Below are positions 43,357-51,668 of a stretch of DNA of 64,000 nucleotides, piece by piece. Position 1 is the stretch's first letter; each line of letters starts with the position of its first letter. Under the pieces are notes generated by a model. That model did no database searches, was not told the DNA's origin, and was given only the letters and a program-made list of their open reading frames with translations. A program made the position numbers and the translations under genes. The stretch spans positions 62,001 through 126,000 of the forward strand of contig CAIFEX010000004.1 of assembly GCA_903789665.1 (NCBI GenBank), written 5' to 3'. This stretch comes from an uncultured Clostridium sp. (GTDB lineage Bacteria > Bacillota > Clostridia > Clostridiales > Clostridiaceae).

Positions 43357-45231
43357 CTATTTAAACTTATATATCCCCGTGCCTGTATTGCTCTCAAACA
43401 TATTGTAGGCCTCAAGTGCCTGAACGGCTTGTTCTGTTGCCATGGCATTATATCCTGAATCCTTTGTATGGCCGAATCCTCCGCCAGGTACTTCAAAACT
43501 CAAGAGTGCGTCCAGCGCCGTCTTCCCGTTTTTGGTGAAAGCGGCACTTGCAGGGTCTATTCCATTTGCACAAAGTCCCATTATAACCTGAGAAATACTT
43601 TCGCTGTTGCTTACATTATAGGAAGAGAATCCACCGTCGCTGTCCTGCATCGAGGAAAGTTTGTCTACTGCTTTATCTACAGCATCCTTTACCGCAGCTT
43701 CGTCTCTATAAGGTGCCAGAGCTATAAGAGCCATACCGGTCATATCCGGATCTGCACTGTCTTCTGCATAAGACCAGCCATTGTCGGCAGTTTTGTTTTC
43801 CAGAATTTTATCTATAAGTTTATCTCTTGTCCAAACAGCACCTGAAGGTGTTTCAAAGTTTCCGGAATCAAGGGCAATAAGTGCAAATACATAGGCATTT
43901 ATCCCCTGATCATCAATTCCAGTATTGTTGTATATCTTCTCTATAAGATTGTAGCCCTGAAAATTGGCAGGATCTTGTCCCACTGCCATAAGTGCCAGGG
44001 TAATTCTCTCATAATCCGTAGGTTTTGACAAGTTCCCTTTTGCAGCAGCTATGCTGTTTGAAAGGTTTGTAAGATAGCTTGACGGCACCGATGCACCATA
44101 TCTTGCAACTGCCAGTGCCTGCCAGTCATCCAGGTTCCCGTCTGAAAGTATCTTATTTACTGCAGCACTTAATGAACTGCTTACAACAGGGGATTTCCCC
44201 TCATACAGATCTACAATTTTAGTCAGGATGGTATCAGGTACTACAATAGTCCCTCCTAAAGCTGTAAGAGCAGTATCTTTCTCCATATTTGACACTATGA
44301 AGCTGGCGGTGTCGTCGGAAATATCTTTATATATAAGCACCATGGGAGCAGATTCCCTGGCTGCAAGTACCGAACCCGAGAGGGCATCTGCAAATTCATT
44401 TCCAGCAGGCCCGTCTCCTTCTGCTATATATACATTTTTAAAATTCAGATCTGATTTGAAATTTTGCAGTATCGCAAGGTTTGTCGCAAATCTCGTGGCA
44501 CCACCGATTCTCTGTGCATTCGGAAGAGAAGTCTCCAAGCTGTCACTTATGGAGGCAGTTCCGCCGATTACATAGGTTTTGCTTATATTCCTGCCTTTGA
44601 TGTAACTGCTTGTAGCATCCGGCAGGACATCCCTTTCGGATAAAAGTATGGGCATACCCTTGCTGGCAGCTATTGGTGCTATGGAAAGGCTGTCTGCATA
44701 TCCGGCCCCAGAAGCAACCACTATATTGCTTATATTACCTGAATCTCCAAGCTTCCTGGCTATTTCAACAGAAGTTTCATATCTGTTTCTGCCTCCCAGC
44801 CTTTCAGGCTTGATTCCAATGTTCTCCAGCTGAGATATTACATTGTCAGACAGGGAAGCCGTTCCTCCTATCACAAACGCATTTGCAGCTTTAAGTCTCT
44901 TGAGTTCATTTATTGTATTTTCATCCAGAGAATCCTGTCTGGAAAGAATTACAGGTGCATTGTACTTTTTAGCCAGGGGAGCTGCACAGAGAGCATCGGC
45001 ATAACCGTATCCCTGGGCTATAACTACGGTATCTGAACCGTCTTTCCAGCCTTCCTGACTTATCTTAAGTGAAGTTTCAATTCTGTCGCTGCCGTAAATT
45101 CTGTTTTTGGATACACTCACACCTGAGTTTGCAGAAGGTGCCGCATCAGCACGGGCGTCTACGGCAAACCCAGATACTGCAATGCTGGTTGTAAATAAAC
45201 ACACAATAAGTTTGCTAAAAATTTTTTTCAT
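43357..45231 (-). CDS. CWB2 cell-wall protein with alpha/alpha-barrel (intrinsic-factor-like), copy 2
   Basis: A 624-residue secreted protein with a signal peptide (1-29). Three CWB2 cell-wall-binding repeats (~43-335) show the recurring pattern GSDRIETSLKIS, VVIAQGYGYADALCAAPLAK and AFVIGGTASLSDNV. An alpha/alpha-barrel covers ~345-620 (TADNGWSYAEDSADPDMTGM, KLSSMQDSDGGFSS, ATEQAVQALEAYNMF). CWB2 repeats hold C. difficile wall proteins on an anionic polymer. The barrel is the fold that binds cobalamin in intrinsic factor. It is the last gene of the operon, 21 bases after the DUF4430 gene, and is a paralogue of the protein at 28729-29967 with a different N-terminus. Confidence 0.8.
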   Translation of the reverse strand: MKKIFSKLIVCLFTTSIAVSGFAVDARADAAPSANSGVSVSKNRIYGSDRIETSLKISQEGWKDGSDTVVIAQGYGYADALCAAPLAKKYNAPVILSRQDSLDENTINELKRLKAANAFVIGGTASLSDNVISQLENIGIKPERLGGRNRYETSVEIARKLGDSGNISNIVVASGAGYADSLSIAPIAASKGMPILLSERDVLPDATSSYIKGRNISKTYVIGGTASISDSLETSLPNAQRIGGATRFATNLAILQNFKSDLNFKNVYIAEGDGPAGNEFADALSGSVLAARESAPMVLIYKDISDDTASFIVSNMEKDTALTALGGTIVVPDTILTKIVDLYEGKSPVVSSSLSAAVNKILSDGNLDDWQALAVARYGASVPSSYLTNLSNSIAAAKGNLSKPTDYERITLALMAVGQDPANFQGYNLIEKIYNNTGIDDQGINAYVFALIALDSGNFETPSGAVWTRDKLIDKILENKTADNGWSYAEDSADPDMTGMALIALAPYRDEAAVKDAVDKAVDKLSSMQDSDGGFSSYNVSNSESISQVIMGLCANGIDPASAAFTKNGKTALDALLSFEVPGGGFGHTKDSGYNAMATEQAVQALEAYNMFESNTGTGIYKFK

Positions 45232-45252
45232 ATTAATCCCTCCAAATTTAAT

Positions 45253-46038
45253 TTAAAAACTGCCTTTCCCCCAATCCATTCCATAGCCATCGTTAATACC
45301 ATCTGCAAGATATCTCCATACGACCACATCTCCAGTATGCCATACCCACTGGCCGCTGCCTATGTTGGGTTTGTGAAAGACGCTGTCTCCCTTTTTCTTT
45401 ACGTAGTAACACCATCCTGAGAGTTTTCCTGCTTTTTTCTCTTCAAGTCCATCTATAGCGGCAAAATACAATGTAGAAGCAGATCCCGTCGCCTTATAGC
45501 TTATCTTGGCACTGTCCAAAATCCTCTCCGTTATATATCCCACTGTCTGACCGTTCATACTGCTGTCGATGTTCCTCGAAATGATCATCTTGTTTCCATG
45601 AACGGTATCTACTACCTGAAAAGTTGCACTGCTCTCCGGATCCGAAGCGCTCACCTTCACTATACCATTCGAAGTTACAGTAGAAGGATTGCTGGACTTT
45701 GAAGAAGTATTTCCTGATCCGCCTTTTTTTGATTTTGTAGAAGAATTTATAGAAGATTTACCTTTTTTGCCCGCAGAAGATGAACCTATTCCAGCAGAGC
45801 TATTCGCCGCATCAGTGTTTTTTACATTTTTCCCATCCTTATTTGCCTTTGCGGTGTTTCCCGATATGTTCCCGGCCCCTGAAGATTTGTCCTGACTTTC
45901 CTGGGCACTCATCTGCTTGTTGGTAAGTGTGTTTGAATATATTGAATTTGCTTTTAGGCCAATGGCAAACAGTACGGCAAATACGGCAAAAGCCACCAAA
46001 GCTATTATATATTTTTTCTTGTTTTCCTTGATTTTCAT
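45253..46038 (-). CDS. Membrane-anchored DUF4430 protein, copy 2
   Basis: A 261-residue paralogue of the protein at 30016-30723. It has a basic start, one anchor helix (~9-28), a Ser/Gly/Lys-rich linker (~40-130) and a DUF4430 domain (~140-250) with MNGQTVGYITERILDSAKISY, STLYFAAIDGLEE, GWCYYVKKKGDS and GDVVVWRYLADG. The layout puts a transcobalamin C-terminal-like domain on a flexible stalk outside the membrane. It is coupled to EcfS (20-base gap) and to the barrel protein downstream. Confidence 0.82.
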   Translation of the reverse strand: MKIKENKKKYIIALVAFAVFAVLFAIGLKANSIYSNTLTNKQMSAQESQDKSSGAGNISGNTAKANKDGKNVKNTDAANSSAGIGSSSAGKKGKSSINSSTKSKKGGSGNTSSKSSNPSTVTSNGIVKVSASDPESSATFQVVDTVHGNKMIISRNIDSSMNGQTVGYITERILDSAKISYKATGSASTLYFAAIDGLEEKKAGKLSGWCYYVKKKGDSVFHKPNIGSGQWVWHTGDVVVWRYLADGINDGYGMDWGKGSF

Positions 46039-46058
46039 AATTCAAAAACCACCTCCTA

Positions 46059-46748
46059 TCACTTCATATAACTGATAATCAATTTTCTCTTGTACCTTTC
46101 AAATACATGTAAGAAACCGTTGTAAAATATTATGGAAAATATAAAGGAACTTCCCCCATGAAGCACATCAAAAGTCAGCCCGGACACATATCCTCCTATG
46201 AATGTCCATAAATTTAAAGGTTTGACAAAACCAATTACGTACTGAAGATCCATAATCCAGTCAAACATGAATCCAAAGAAGAAGCATGCCACGGAAAACT
46301 TGAAAGCTGAAACTTTCTTTCCCTTCTTCCCCCAAAATCCGGCTATGATTCCGACGAGCCCCCATGAAAACATCTGCCAGGGAGTCCAGGGACCTTGTCC
46401 AAAAAAAATATTGGACAAAAAAGCTGTGGTGCTCCCCACCAGGAATCCATCATAGGGTCCGAAAACAAATCCTGTAAGTGCGACAAGGAATGTAACAGGT
46501 TTTACATTCGGTATGGGGGCAAAAATAATCCTCCCCACAGTGGCAAAGGCACTTAAGGTAGCTATGATCGCTATTTCCTTGGTACCTGCATTGCTCTGCT
46601 CAAAGTAAAAATAACTCAGGAAAAGTATTACAAATACCCCTACCATGCACATGGTAGAAATTCCAGTCTGGAAATCACTCTTTACAGTAAGCGCCATGAG
46701 AACTGCTATTATGGCAGCTGTAACCGCAATTATGACCTTTTTTATCAT
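46059..46748 (-). CDS. ECF transporter S component, copy 2
   Basis: A 229-residue integral membrane substrate-binding subunit with about seven helices and the same conserved blocks as copy 1 (KEIAIIATLSAFATVGRIIF, IPNVKPVTFLVALTGFVFGP, FFGQGPWTPWQMFSWGLVG). The ATG overlaps the ecfA stop by 4 bases. With EcfA and EcfT from the same operon it would form a complete importer. The substrate is predicted to be cobalamin or a corrinoid because the operon lies downstream of a B12 riboswitch and its surface proteins resemble intrinsic factor. Confidence 0.88.
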   Translation of the reverse strand: MIKKVIIAVTAAIIAVLMALTVKSDFQTGISTMCMVGVFVILFLSYFYFEQSNAGTKEIAIIATLSAFATVGRIIFAPIPNVKPVTFLVALTGFVFGPYDGFLVGSTTAFLSNIFFGQGPWTPWQMFSWGLVGIIAGFWGKKGKKVSAFKFSVACFFFGFMFDWIMDLQYVIGFVKPLNLWTFIGGYVSGLTFDVLHGGSSFIFSIIFYNGFLHVFERYKRKLIISYMK

Positions 46749-48373
46749 ATCTCACACCTTCTAACAGCATCTTCCAGAGTAAATATGCTTCTGTCCTTTT
46801 CCCTGAGGAGCTTATTCATTGAAGTGGTATAGAATATACCGTCCCCCAGTACCTTTCCCCTGCTGCCATCTGCCACAACAGTACCGTTGAACATTATCAT
46901 GTATCTCCTGCAAAAACTGCTGGCAAAATCCGTGTCATGAGTTACAAGTACGATTGTAGTTCCCCTGTCATTTAACTTTTGAAGCATCCTGCCGAGTTTG
47001 TCCTTGAGGGCACTTTCAAGTCCCCGGGTAGGTTCATCCAGAAGGATCATGTCAGGCTGGAGCACAAGTATTGTGGCTATGGCCACTCTCTGCCGCTGTC
47101 CGCCGCTCAGATCCCTCGGGTTTTTGTCTTTAAATTCATATATTTCAAGTTCCTTTAGAACATTTTCCACAATTTTTTGATCATATATATCATAGTTGTC
47201 CATAGTAAACCTGACTTCTTCATACACACTGTTCTTGGACAGGTAATCGTTGGGGTTCTGTGATACATAACCTATATGCTGGGCTATTTCCCTTATGCTC
47301 ATTTTTCTTATTTCCTTTCCATAGAGTTTCACGCTGCCGCTGTAAGCCTTAAGACCCATAATGGATTTTAAAAGAGTACTTTTCCCCGCACCGTTTGCAC
47401 CCATTATGCTTATGAACTCTCCCTTTTTTATCTGGAAATTCAGATCGGAGAGAACCTCCTTGGAACCATATTTACAGCCCATTTTTTTCACGGAAAGTAT
47501 GGCCGGCTGATCTTTTTCGGCAGCCGCCGCCTCTTCGTGTTTTTCCATCTTAATCGGCGTATTCAGGACTTTGACCCTGGCATCTTTAAAATTCCGCGGC
47601 ATATCTTTAAAGCCAAGCTGTTTAAAAAATTTCAGGTAGTCTGGCATAAACATATACTGTTTCTCGCTGCAGTTGCAATAAAAATCTTTTTTATCCTTAA
47701 ACAGCTGCAGGCTGCCCCTGTTCATGACAGCTATGGAGTCCACAGTGTCAAACCACCTGTTAACCCTTTGTTCTATGACTATTATGGTTATCCCCAGTTC
47801 CTCATTTATTTTTTTCACAATATTCAGCATCTCTTCTGCAGAAGAAGGATCCAGCTGGGACGTAGGCTCGTCCAGTATTATGCAGCTTGGCATGTATACA
47901 AGAGCTGAGGCCACCGCAACCTTTTGCTTCTCACCGCCGGAAAGGGAAGTCACGTCCCTGTCTGCCAGATCGAGTATTCCCGTAAACTGAAGCGCCTCAT
48001 AAACCCTCCTCTTTATAATTCCTTCATCCACCCCTACATTTTCAAGTCCGAATGCCACTTCCCGGTGAACCTTGTTCATCATAAGCTGTTTTTCAGGATC
48101 CTGAAAAACCATGGTTATCTTCTTTGCCCTCTCCTGATGGCTCATCTTGTCTATTGCCTTACCGTCTATTTTTATCTCTCCGCCTATGGTTCCGCCGTAA
48201 AAATTGGGGACAGTTCCGACTATGGCCCTCGCCAGGGTTGACTTACCGGATCCGGATCTCCCGGCCACCAGCAGAAAATCGTTTTTCTCCAGAGACAAAT
48301 TCACATCCTTAAGTGCTCTTTCCTTCTCCAGGGGATACGTGAAATTCAAATTATTTACCTCTATATACGACAT
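46745..48373 (-). CDS. Fused ECF transporter ATPase (EcfA-EcfA), copy 2
   Basis: A 542-residue fusion of two ABC ATPase domains. Domain 1 has GRSGSGKSTLARA, LSGGEKQKVA and CIILDEPTSQLDP; domain 2 has GANGAGKSTLLKS, LSGGQRQRVA and MILLDEPTRGLE. It powers the EcfS/EcfT pair. The gene overlaps the 3' end of ecfT by 23 bases and has AGGAGAGGGAA before its ATG, as in copy 1. Sequence similarity to copy 1 is high throughout. Confidence 0.93.
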   Translation of the reverse strand: MSYIEVNNLNFTYPLEKERALKDVNLSLEKNDFLLVAGRSGSGKSTLARAIVGTVPNFYGGTIGGEIKIDGKAIDKMSHQERAKKITMVFQDPEKQLMMNKVHREVAFGLENVGVDEGIIKRRVYEALQFTGILDLADRDVTSLSGGEKQKVAVASALVYMPSCIILDEPTSQLDPSSAEEMLNIVKKINEELGITIIVIEQRVNRWFDTVDSIAVMNRGSLQLFKDKKDFYCNCSEKQYMFMPDYLKFFKQLGFKDMPRNFKDARVKVLNTPIKMEKHEEAAAAEKDQPAILSVKKMGCKYGSKEVLSDLNFQIKKGEFISIMGANGAGKSTLLKSIMGLKAYSGSVKLYGKEIRKMSIREIAQHIGYVSQNPNDYLSKNSVYEEVRFTMDNYDIYDQKIVENVLKELEIYEFKDKNPRDLSGGQRQRVAIATILVLQPDMILLDEPTRGLESALKDKLGRMLQKLNDRGTTIVLVTHDTDFASSFCRRYMIMFNGTVVADGSRGKVLGDGIFYTTSMNKLLREKDRSIFTLEDAVRRCEI

Positions 48374-49253
48374 ATTCCCTCTCCTCGCTATTTAAAATTA
48401 TGGTTACAGTAATTGCTATTATAAAAATCAAAATCAAAGCTATACCTATATTAAAAAAGTTTACAGCAGTCACGCCGTCGTATATGTCAAATTTCACCCA
48501 TTCCTTAAACTGGGCCACGCCAAAAAGTACCATGAGGGCAATGCTGAGCCCTATCACCTGCCAGTCCCTGCTTTTAAGTTTCTGCCTTTCATACACACTC
48601 CTGTGTCCGCTCAAGAATCCCCTCACATAGGCAGATTCACCTATATTGAAGGATCCCTCCATTGAATCCTCCAGAAGTACGGACATTACCGGAATATAAC
48701 TTGCAGCTTTTTCCCTGGCCTTTTTCTTGTCAAATACCACTCCCCTTATCTCATAGATTTCCTTGAGGCTTTTAAATCTGTTTTTAAGGCTCGGCATAAG
48801 TTTAAAACTTATCATGAGCATGAGGGTTGACTTGGGCATTATGGAAGAAAAATAGGAAACCGCCCTGTCTGAATCGATCATGAGTTCAAGTATCAAAAAC
48901 AAATATATAACCGCCAGAAATTTAAAACACATTATGATCGCATAAATTGCAGCCTCCAGCGTGAATCTCTTGTGGAAAAGGTAGAAGAGAGTCGTACTTC
49001 CGGAACTTACAAAAAGTACATTCAGCGCTATTATAAAAATTGCAATTGGAATAAAATAATAAATGGCCGTCTTAAATTTCCTCTTTTCCCTGCAAAACAG
49101 TATTATTCCCACCATAAATACATACACCGAGGCAAGCACCACAGGATTGTCCGTAGAAAATATAATTATCATCATGGAAAGGAACACCAGTGAAGCAGTC
49201 AGCACGTGATACTGCTTGAAATCTATATAATGTCTTATTTTTTCACGTTCCAT
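48351..49253 (-). CDS. ecfT: ECF transporter transmembrane component T
   Basis: A 300-residue EcfT protein with N-terminal helices, a cytoplasmic coupling region and one or two C-terminal helices. The two coupling motifs that dock into the ATPases appear as YEIRGVVF (~168) and AYVRGF (~213), each with the conserved Arg-Gly. It bridges EcfS and the fused EcfA. It is the only intact ecfT in the window, so it may also serve the ecfT-less first module. Confidence 0.9.
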   Translation of the reverse strand: MEREKIRHYIDFKQYHVLTASLVFLSMMIIIFSTDNPVVLASVYVFMVGIILFCREKRKFKTAIYYFIPIAIFIIALNVLFVSSGSTTLFYLFHKRFTLEAAIYAIIMCFKFLAVIYLFLILELMIDSDRAVSYFSSIMPKSTLMLMISFKLMPSLKNRFKSLKEIYEIRGVVFDKKKAREKAASYIPVMSVLLEDSMEGSFNIGESAYVRGFLSGHRSVYERQKLKSRDWQVIGLSIALMVLFGVAQFKEWVKFDIYDGVTAVNFFNIGIALILIFIIAITVTIILNSEEREYVVYRGK

Positions 49254-49281
49254 CTTTTTTCACTTCCTTTTATAACTGCTT

Positions 49282-49312
49282 AAAGAATGGCGGAAAAATC
49301 CCGCCATTCTTT
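49282..49312 (-). terminator. Hairpin between the surface-protein gene block and ecfT (attenuator-like)
   Basis: AAAGAATGGCGG pairs perfectly with CCGCCATTCTTT around a 7-base loop, in the 75-base gap between ecfT and the CWB2-DUF4430-Big_2 gene. On the minus strand it follows ecfT's upstream neighbour... that is, it lies downstream of no gene other than the start of this one; in transcription order it comes after 49329 and before ecfT. The U-run is weak, so partial read-through to ecfT is likely. Confidence 0.5.
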
Positions 49313-49328
49313 AAAGGATTTTATAGAT

Positions 49329-51617
49329 TTATTCTACCATAAATTCGGGTATTTCTATTTTGCTCGTGCTGGATGATCTTATATACCCATGATATTTACC
49401 TGGTGCAAGAACCGTAGTTGAATCCATGATTCCCGTAGATTCAGGAGATTGATCTATATATGCAAGATTTCCGTCTCCATCATAAAGTTCAAAAGTAATA
49501 TCATCTGAAGTATTCTCACTTTTGGCATAAATATTCACAGTCTTATCTGTTCCCTGGGAAATGGTCAAATCAAGTCCTCCCTCATGAACTTCCTGAATAA
49601 TTTTTCCCGGAGACTTGTCTTTTACCTTTACAGTACAAGTATCAGTTTTTCCTCCATCTGAGGTCTTAACTGTTATAACCGCAGTACCTGCCTTTTCACC
49701 AGTGACAAGGCCATCCGAATTCACAGATGCTATAGAATCGTCACTGCTGGACCAGGTTAATTTCTTATTGGCGGCATTTGACGGAGCGACAGCTGCTTCA
49801 AGCTTTTCGGTTTTTCCAACCTCCAAATCTGTACTGGATTTGTTCAAAGTTACACCTGTTACCTTGTCGGGGTTAACCGCCCCTGATACCGTGACATCAC
49901 AGACGTCTTCATTATCTGAAGCATCGTAATTTACCTTAAATCCCTTCGTATTGTCTATGGACTCTGCAGTTATAGCCGCCGTTCCGGAGCCAACTGCCTC
50001 AACTTGTCCGTCATCATCCACTGTTGCCACCGACTCATCGCTGCTGCTCCAGACTATATTCTTGTCCGTAGCATCAGAAGGACTTACAGCTGCACTTAAA
50101 GTTTCGGAGTCACCCTTATCCATATCAAGGCTGCTTTTATTTAGTTTCACTGAATCCACATCTCTAAAACAAGTTGTATCATTGGCACCAAGTACATAGA
50201 TCCAGTGTATGCTCTCCCCTCCATGAAGGGTTTCCTTTTCATCACCACAGCTGTATTCCGGGAAGTTTCCGTTTACACTGTACTTCCAGCCGCTCTGGTT
50301 GGATTTCCCGCCTCCCCGGGGCCTGTCAAATTCCCTTTGTCCGTTTATACTCTGCACATAGATCTGGGAACCAGTACCCTCGTAGTAAATGGGAATACCT
50401 TTATCATCAAGGGTTTTCTTTAAAACATCAAAAACCGTATCACCCTTGTTAAAAGAAAGGTTGGACTTGTTTACAATATTTCCCTTATATCCGTCAATTA
50501 CAAGCGACACATGTTCACCATCGGGGACAGGAGTAACAGGTACAACAGGACCTATACCTTCATTGGGGTTCTCGCCGTTATACAAACTCTCAATAGCATT
50601 TGGAACTGCATCAGGTACTACAAGAGTTCCCCCAAGTGCTGTAAGCACAGTCTTGTCAGACATATTCCGAGTTATAAAATCCGCTGTATTTTGAGTTACA
50701 GTCTTGTAAATAAGCACCAATGGTGCAGACTTCCGGGATGCCAGGACTCCTCCCGAAAGAGCATCAGCAAATTCATCCCCATTGGATCCATCCCCTGCCG
50801 CTATATAGACATTGCTAAAATCAAGATCAGATTTGAAATTCTGAAGTATATCAAGATTAGTATCAAATCTGGTAGTTCCTCCGAGTCTCTGGGGATTTGG
50901 AAGAAAATTTTCAAGTCCCGTCGTGATAACTTCAGTGCCGCCCAATACATAAGTCTTATCTATATTTAAACTCTTTATGTAGCTTTCAACTTTCTCGGGA
51001 AGACTGTCACTTTCCGTAAGAAGTATCGGCCACCCTTTTGCCGCAGCTATGGGTGCCATGGAAAGGCTGTCTGCATACCCGGCCCCGGAAGCAACCACTA
51101 TATTGCTTATATCACCTGAATCTCCAAGCTTCCTGGCTATTTCAACAGAAGTTTCATATCTGTCCAGGCCGCCTATTCTCTCAGTATCCACATCAATGTC
51201 TTTAAGCTGGGCTATTACATTGTCTGATAGAGAAAACTCCCCCCCTATAACGAAGGCTTTTTTTGCATTGAGCCTTTTAATTTCAGCTATGGTGTCACTG
51301 CCCAGCGCATCCTGCCTGGAAAGGATTATAGGTGCATTGTACTTCTTGGCAAGAGGTGTTGCACAGAGAGCATCGGCATAGCCGTAGCCCTGGGCTATAA
51401 CCACTGTGTCCGCACCATTTTTCCAGCCGTTTTGACTTATCTTGAGTGAAGTTTCTATTCTGTCACTTCCAGAAAGCCTCTCTTTGGTTATGGATACATC
51501 AGCACCTGCAGACCTGGATCCATTTTGACCGGAAGCATATACATTCCCTCCAATACCGGATACTGCAATACCTATGACAAATAAGAAAGTTATAATCTTG
51601 CTTAAAATCTTTTTCAT
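49329..51617 (-). CDS. CWB2-DUF4430-Big_2 cell-wall protein
   Basis: A 762-residue secreted protein with a signal peptide (1-28). Three CWB2 repeats span ~35-330 (closely similar to those at 43357-45231). A DUF4430 domain lies at ~370-480 (GDTVFDVLKKTLDDKGIP, GSQIYVQSINGQREFDR, GWKYSVNGNFPE, GESIHWIYVLG). Two Big_2 Ig-like domains follow (~495-580 and ~585-665, WSSSDESVATVDDDGQVEAV; WSSSDDSIASVNSDGLVTGE), then a C-terminal beta domain (~675-762). AGGGGGT four bases before the ATG at 51617 fixes the start. It would present the transcobalamin-like domain in the wall, not at the membrane. Confidence 0.82.
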   Translation of the reverse strand: MKKILSKIITFLFVIGIAVSGIGGNVYASGQNGSRSAGADVSITKERLSGSDRIETSLKISQNGWKNGADTVVIAQGYGYADALCATPLAKKYNAPIILSRQDALGSDTIAEIKRLNAKKAFVIGGEFSLSDNVIAQLKDIDVDTERIGGLDRYETSVEIARKLGDSGDISNIVVASGAGYADSLSMAPIAAAKGWPILLTESDSLPEKVESYIKSLNIDKTYVLGGTEVITTGLENFLPNPQRLGGTTRFDTNLDILQNFKSDLDFSNVYIAAGDGSNGDEFADALSGGVLASRKSAPLVLIYKTVTQNTADFITRNMSDKTVLTALGGTLVVPDAVPNAIESLYNGENPNEGIGPVVPVTPVPDGEHVSLVIDGYKGNIVNKSNLSFNKGDTVFDVLKKTLDDKGIPIYYEGTGSQIYVQSINGQREFDRPRGGGKSNQSGWKYSVNGNFPEYSCGDEKETLHGGESIHWIYVLGANDTTCFRDVDSVKLNKSSLDMDKGDSETLSAAVSPSDATDKNIVWSSSDESVATVDDDGQVEAVGSGTAAITAESIDNTKGFKVNYDASDNEDVCDVTVSGAVNPDKVTGVTLNKSSTDLEVGKTEKLEAAVAPSNAANKKLTWSSSDDSIASVNSDGLVTGEKAGTAVITVKTSDGGKTDTCTVKVKDKSPGKIIQEVHEGGLDLTISQGTDKTVNIYAKSENTSDDITFELYDGDGNLAYIDQSPESTGIMDSTTVLAPGKYHGYIRSSSTSKIEIPEFMVE

Positions 51618-51668
51618 ATTAACCCCCTCAAAAAACTTAATCGTAATTATCAATCAGACAGAAATGAA

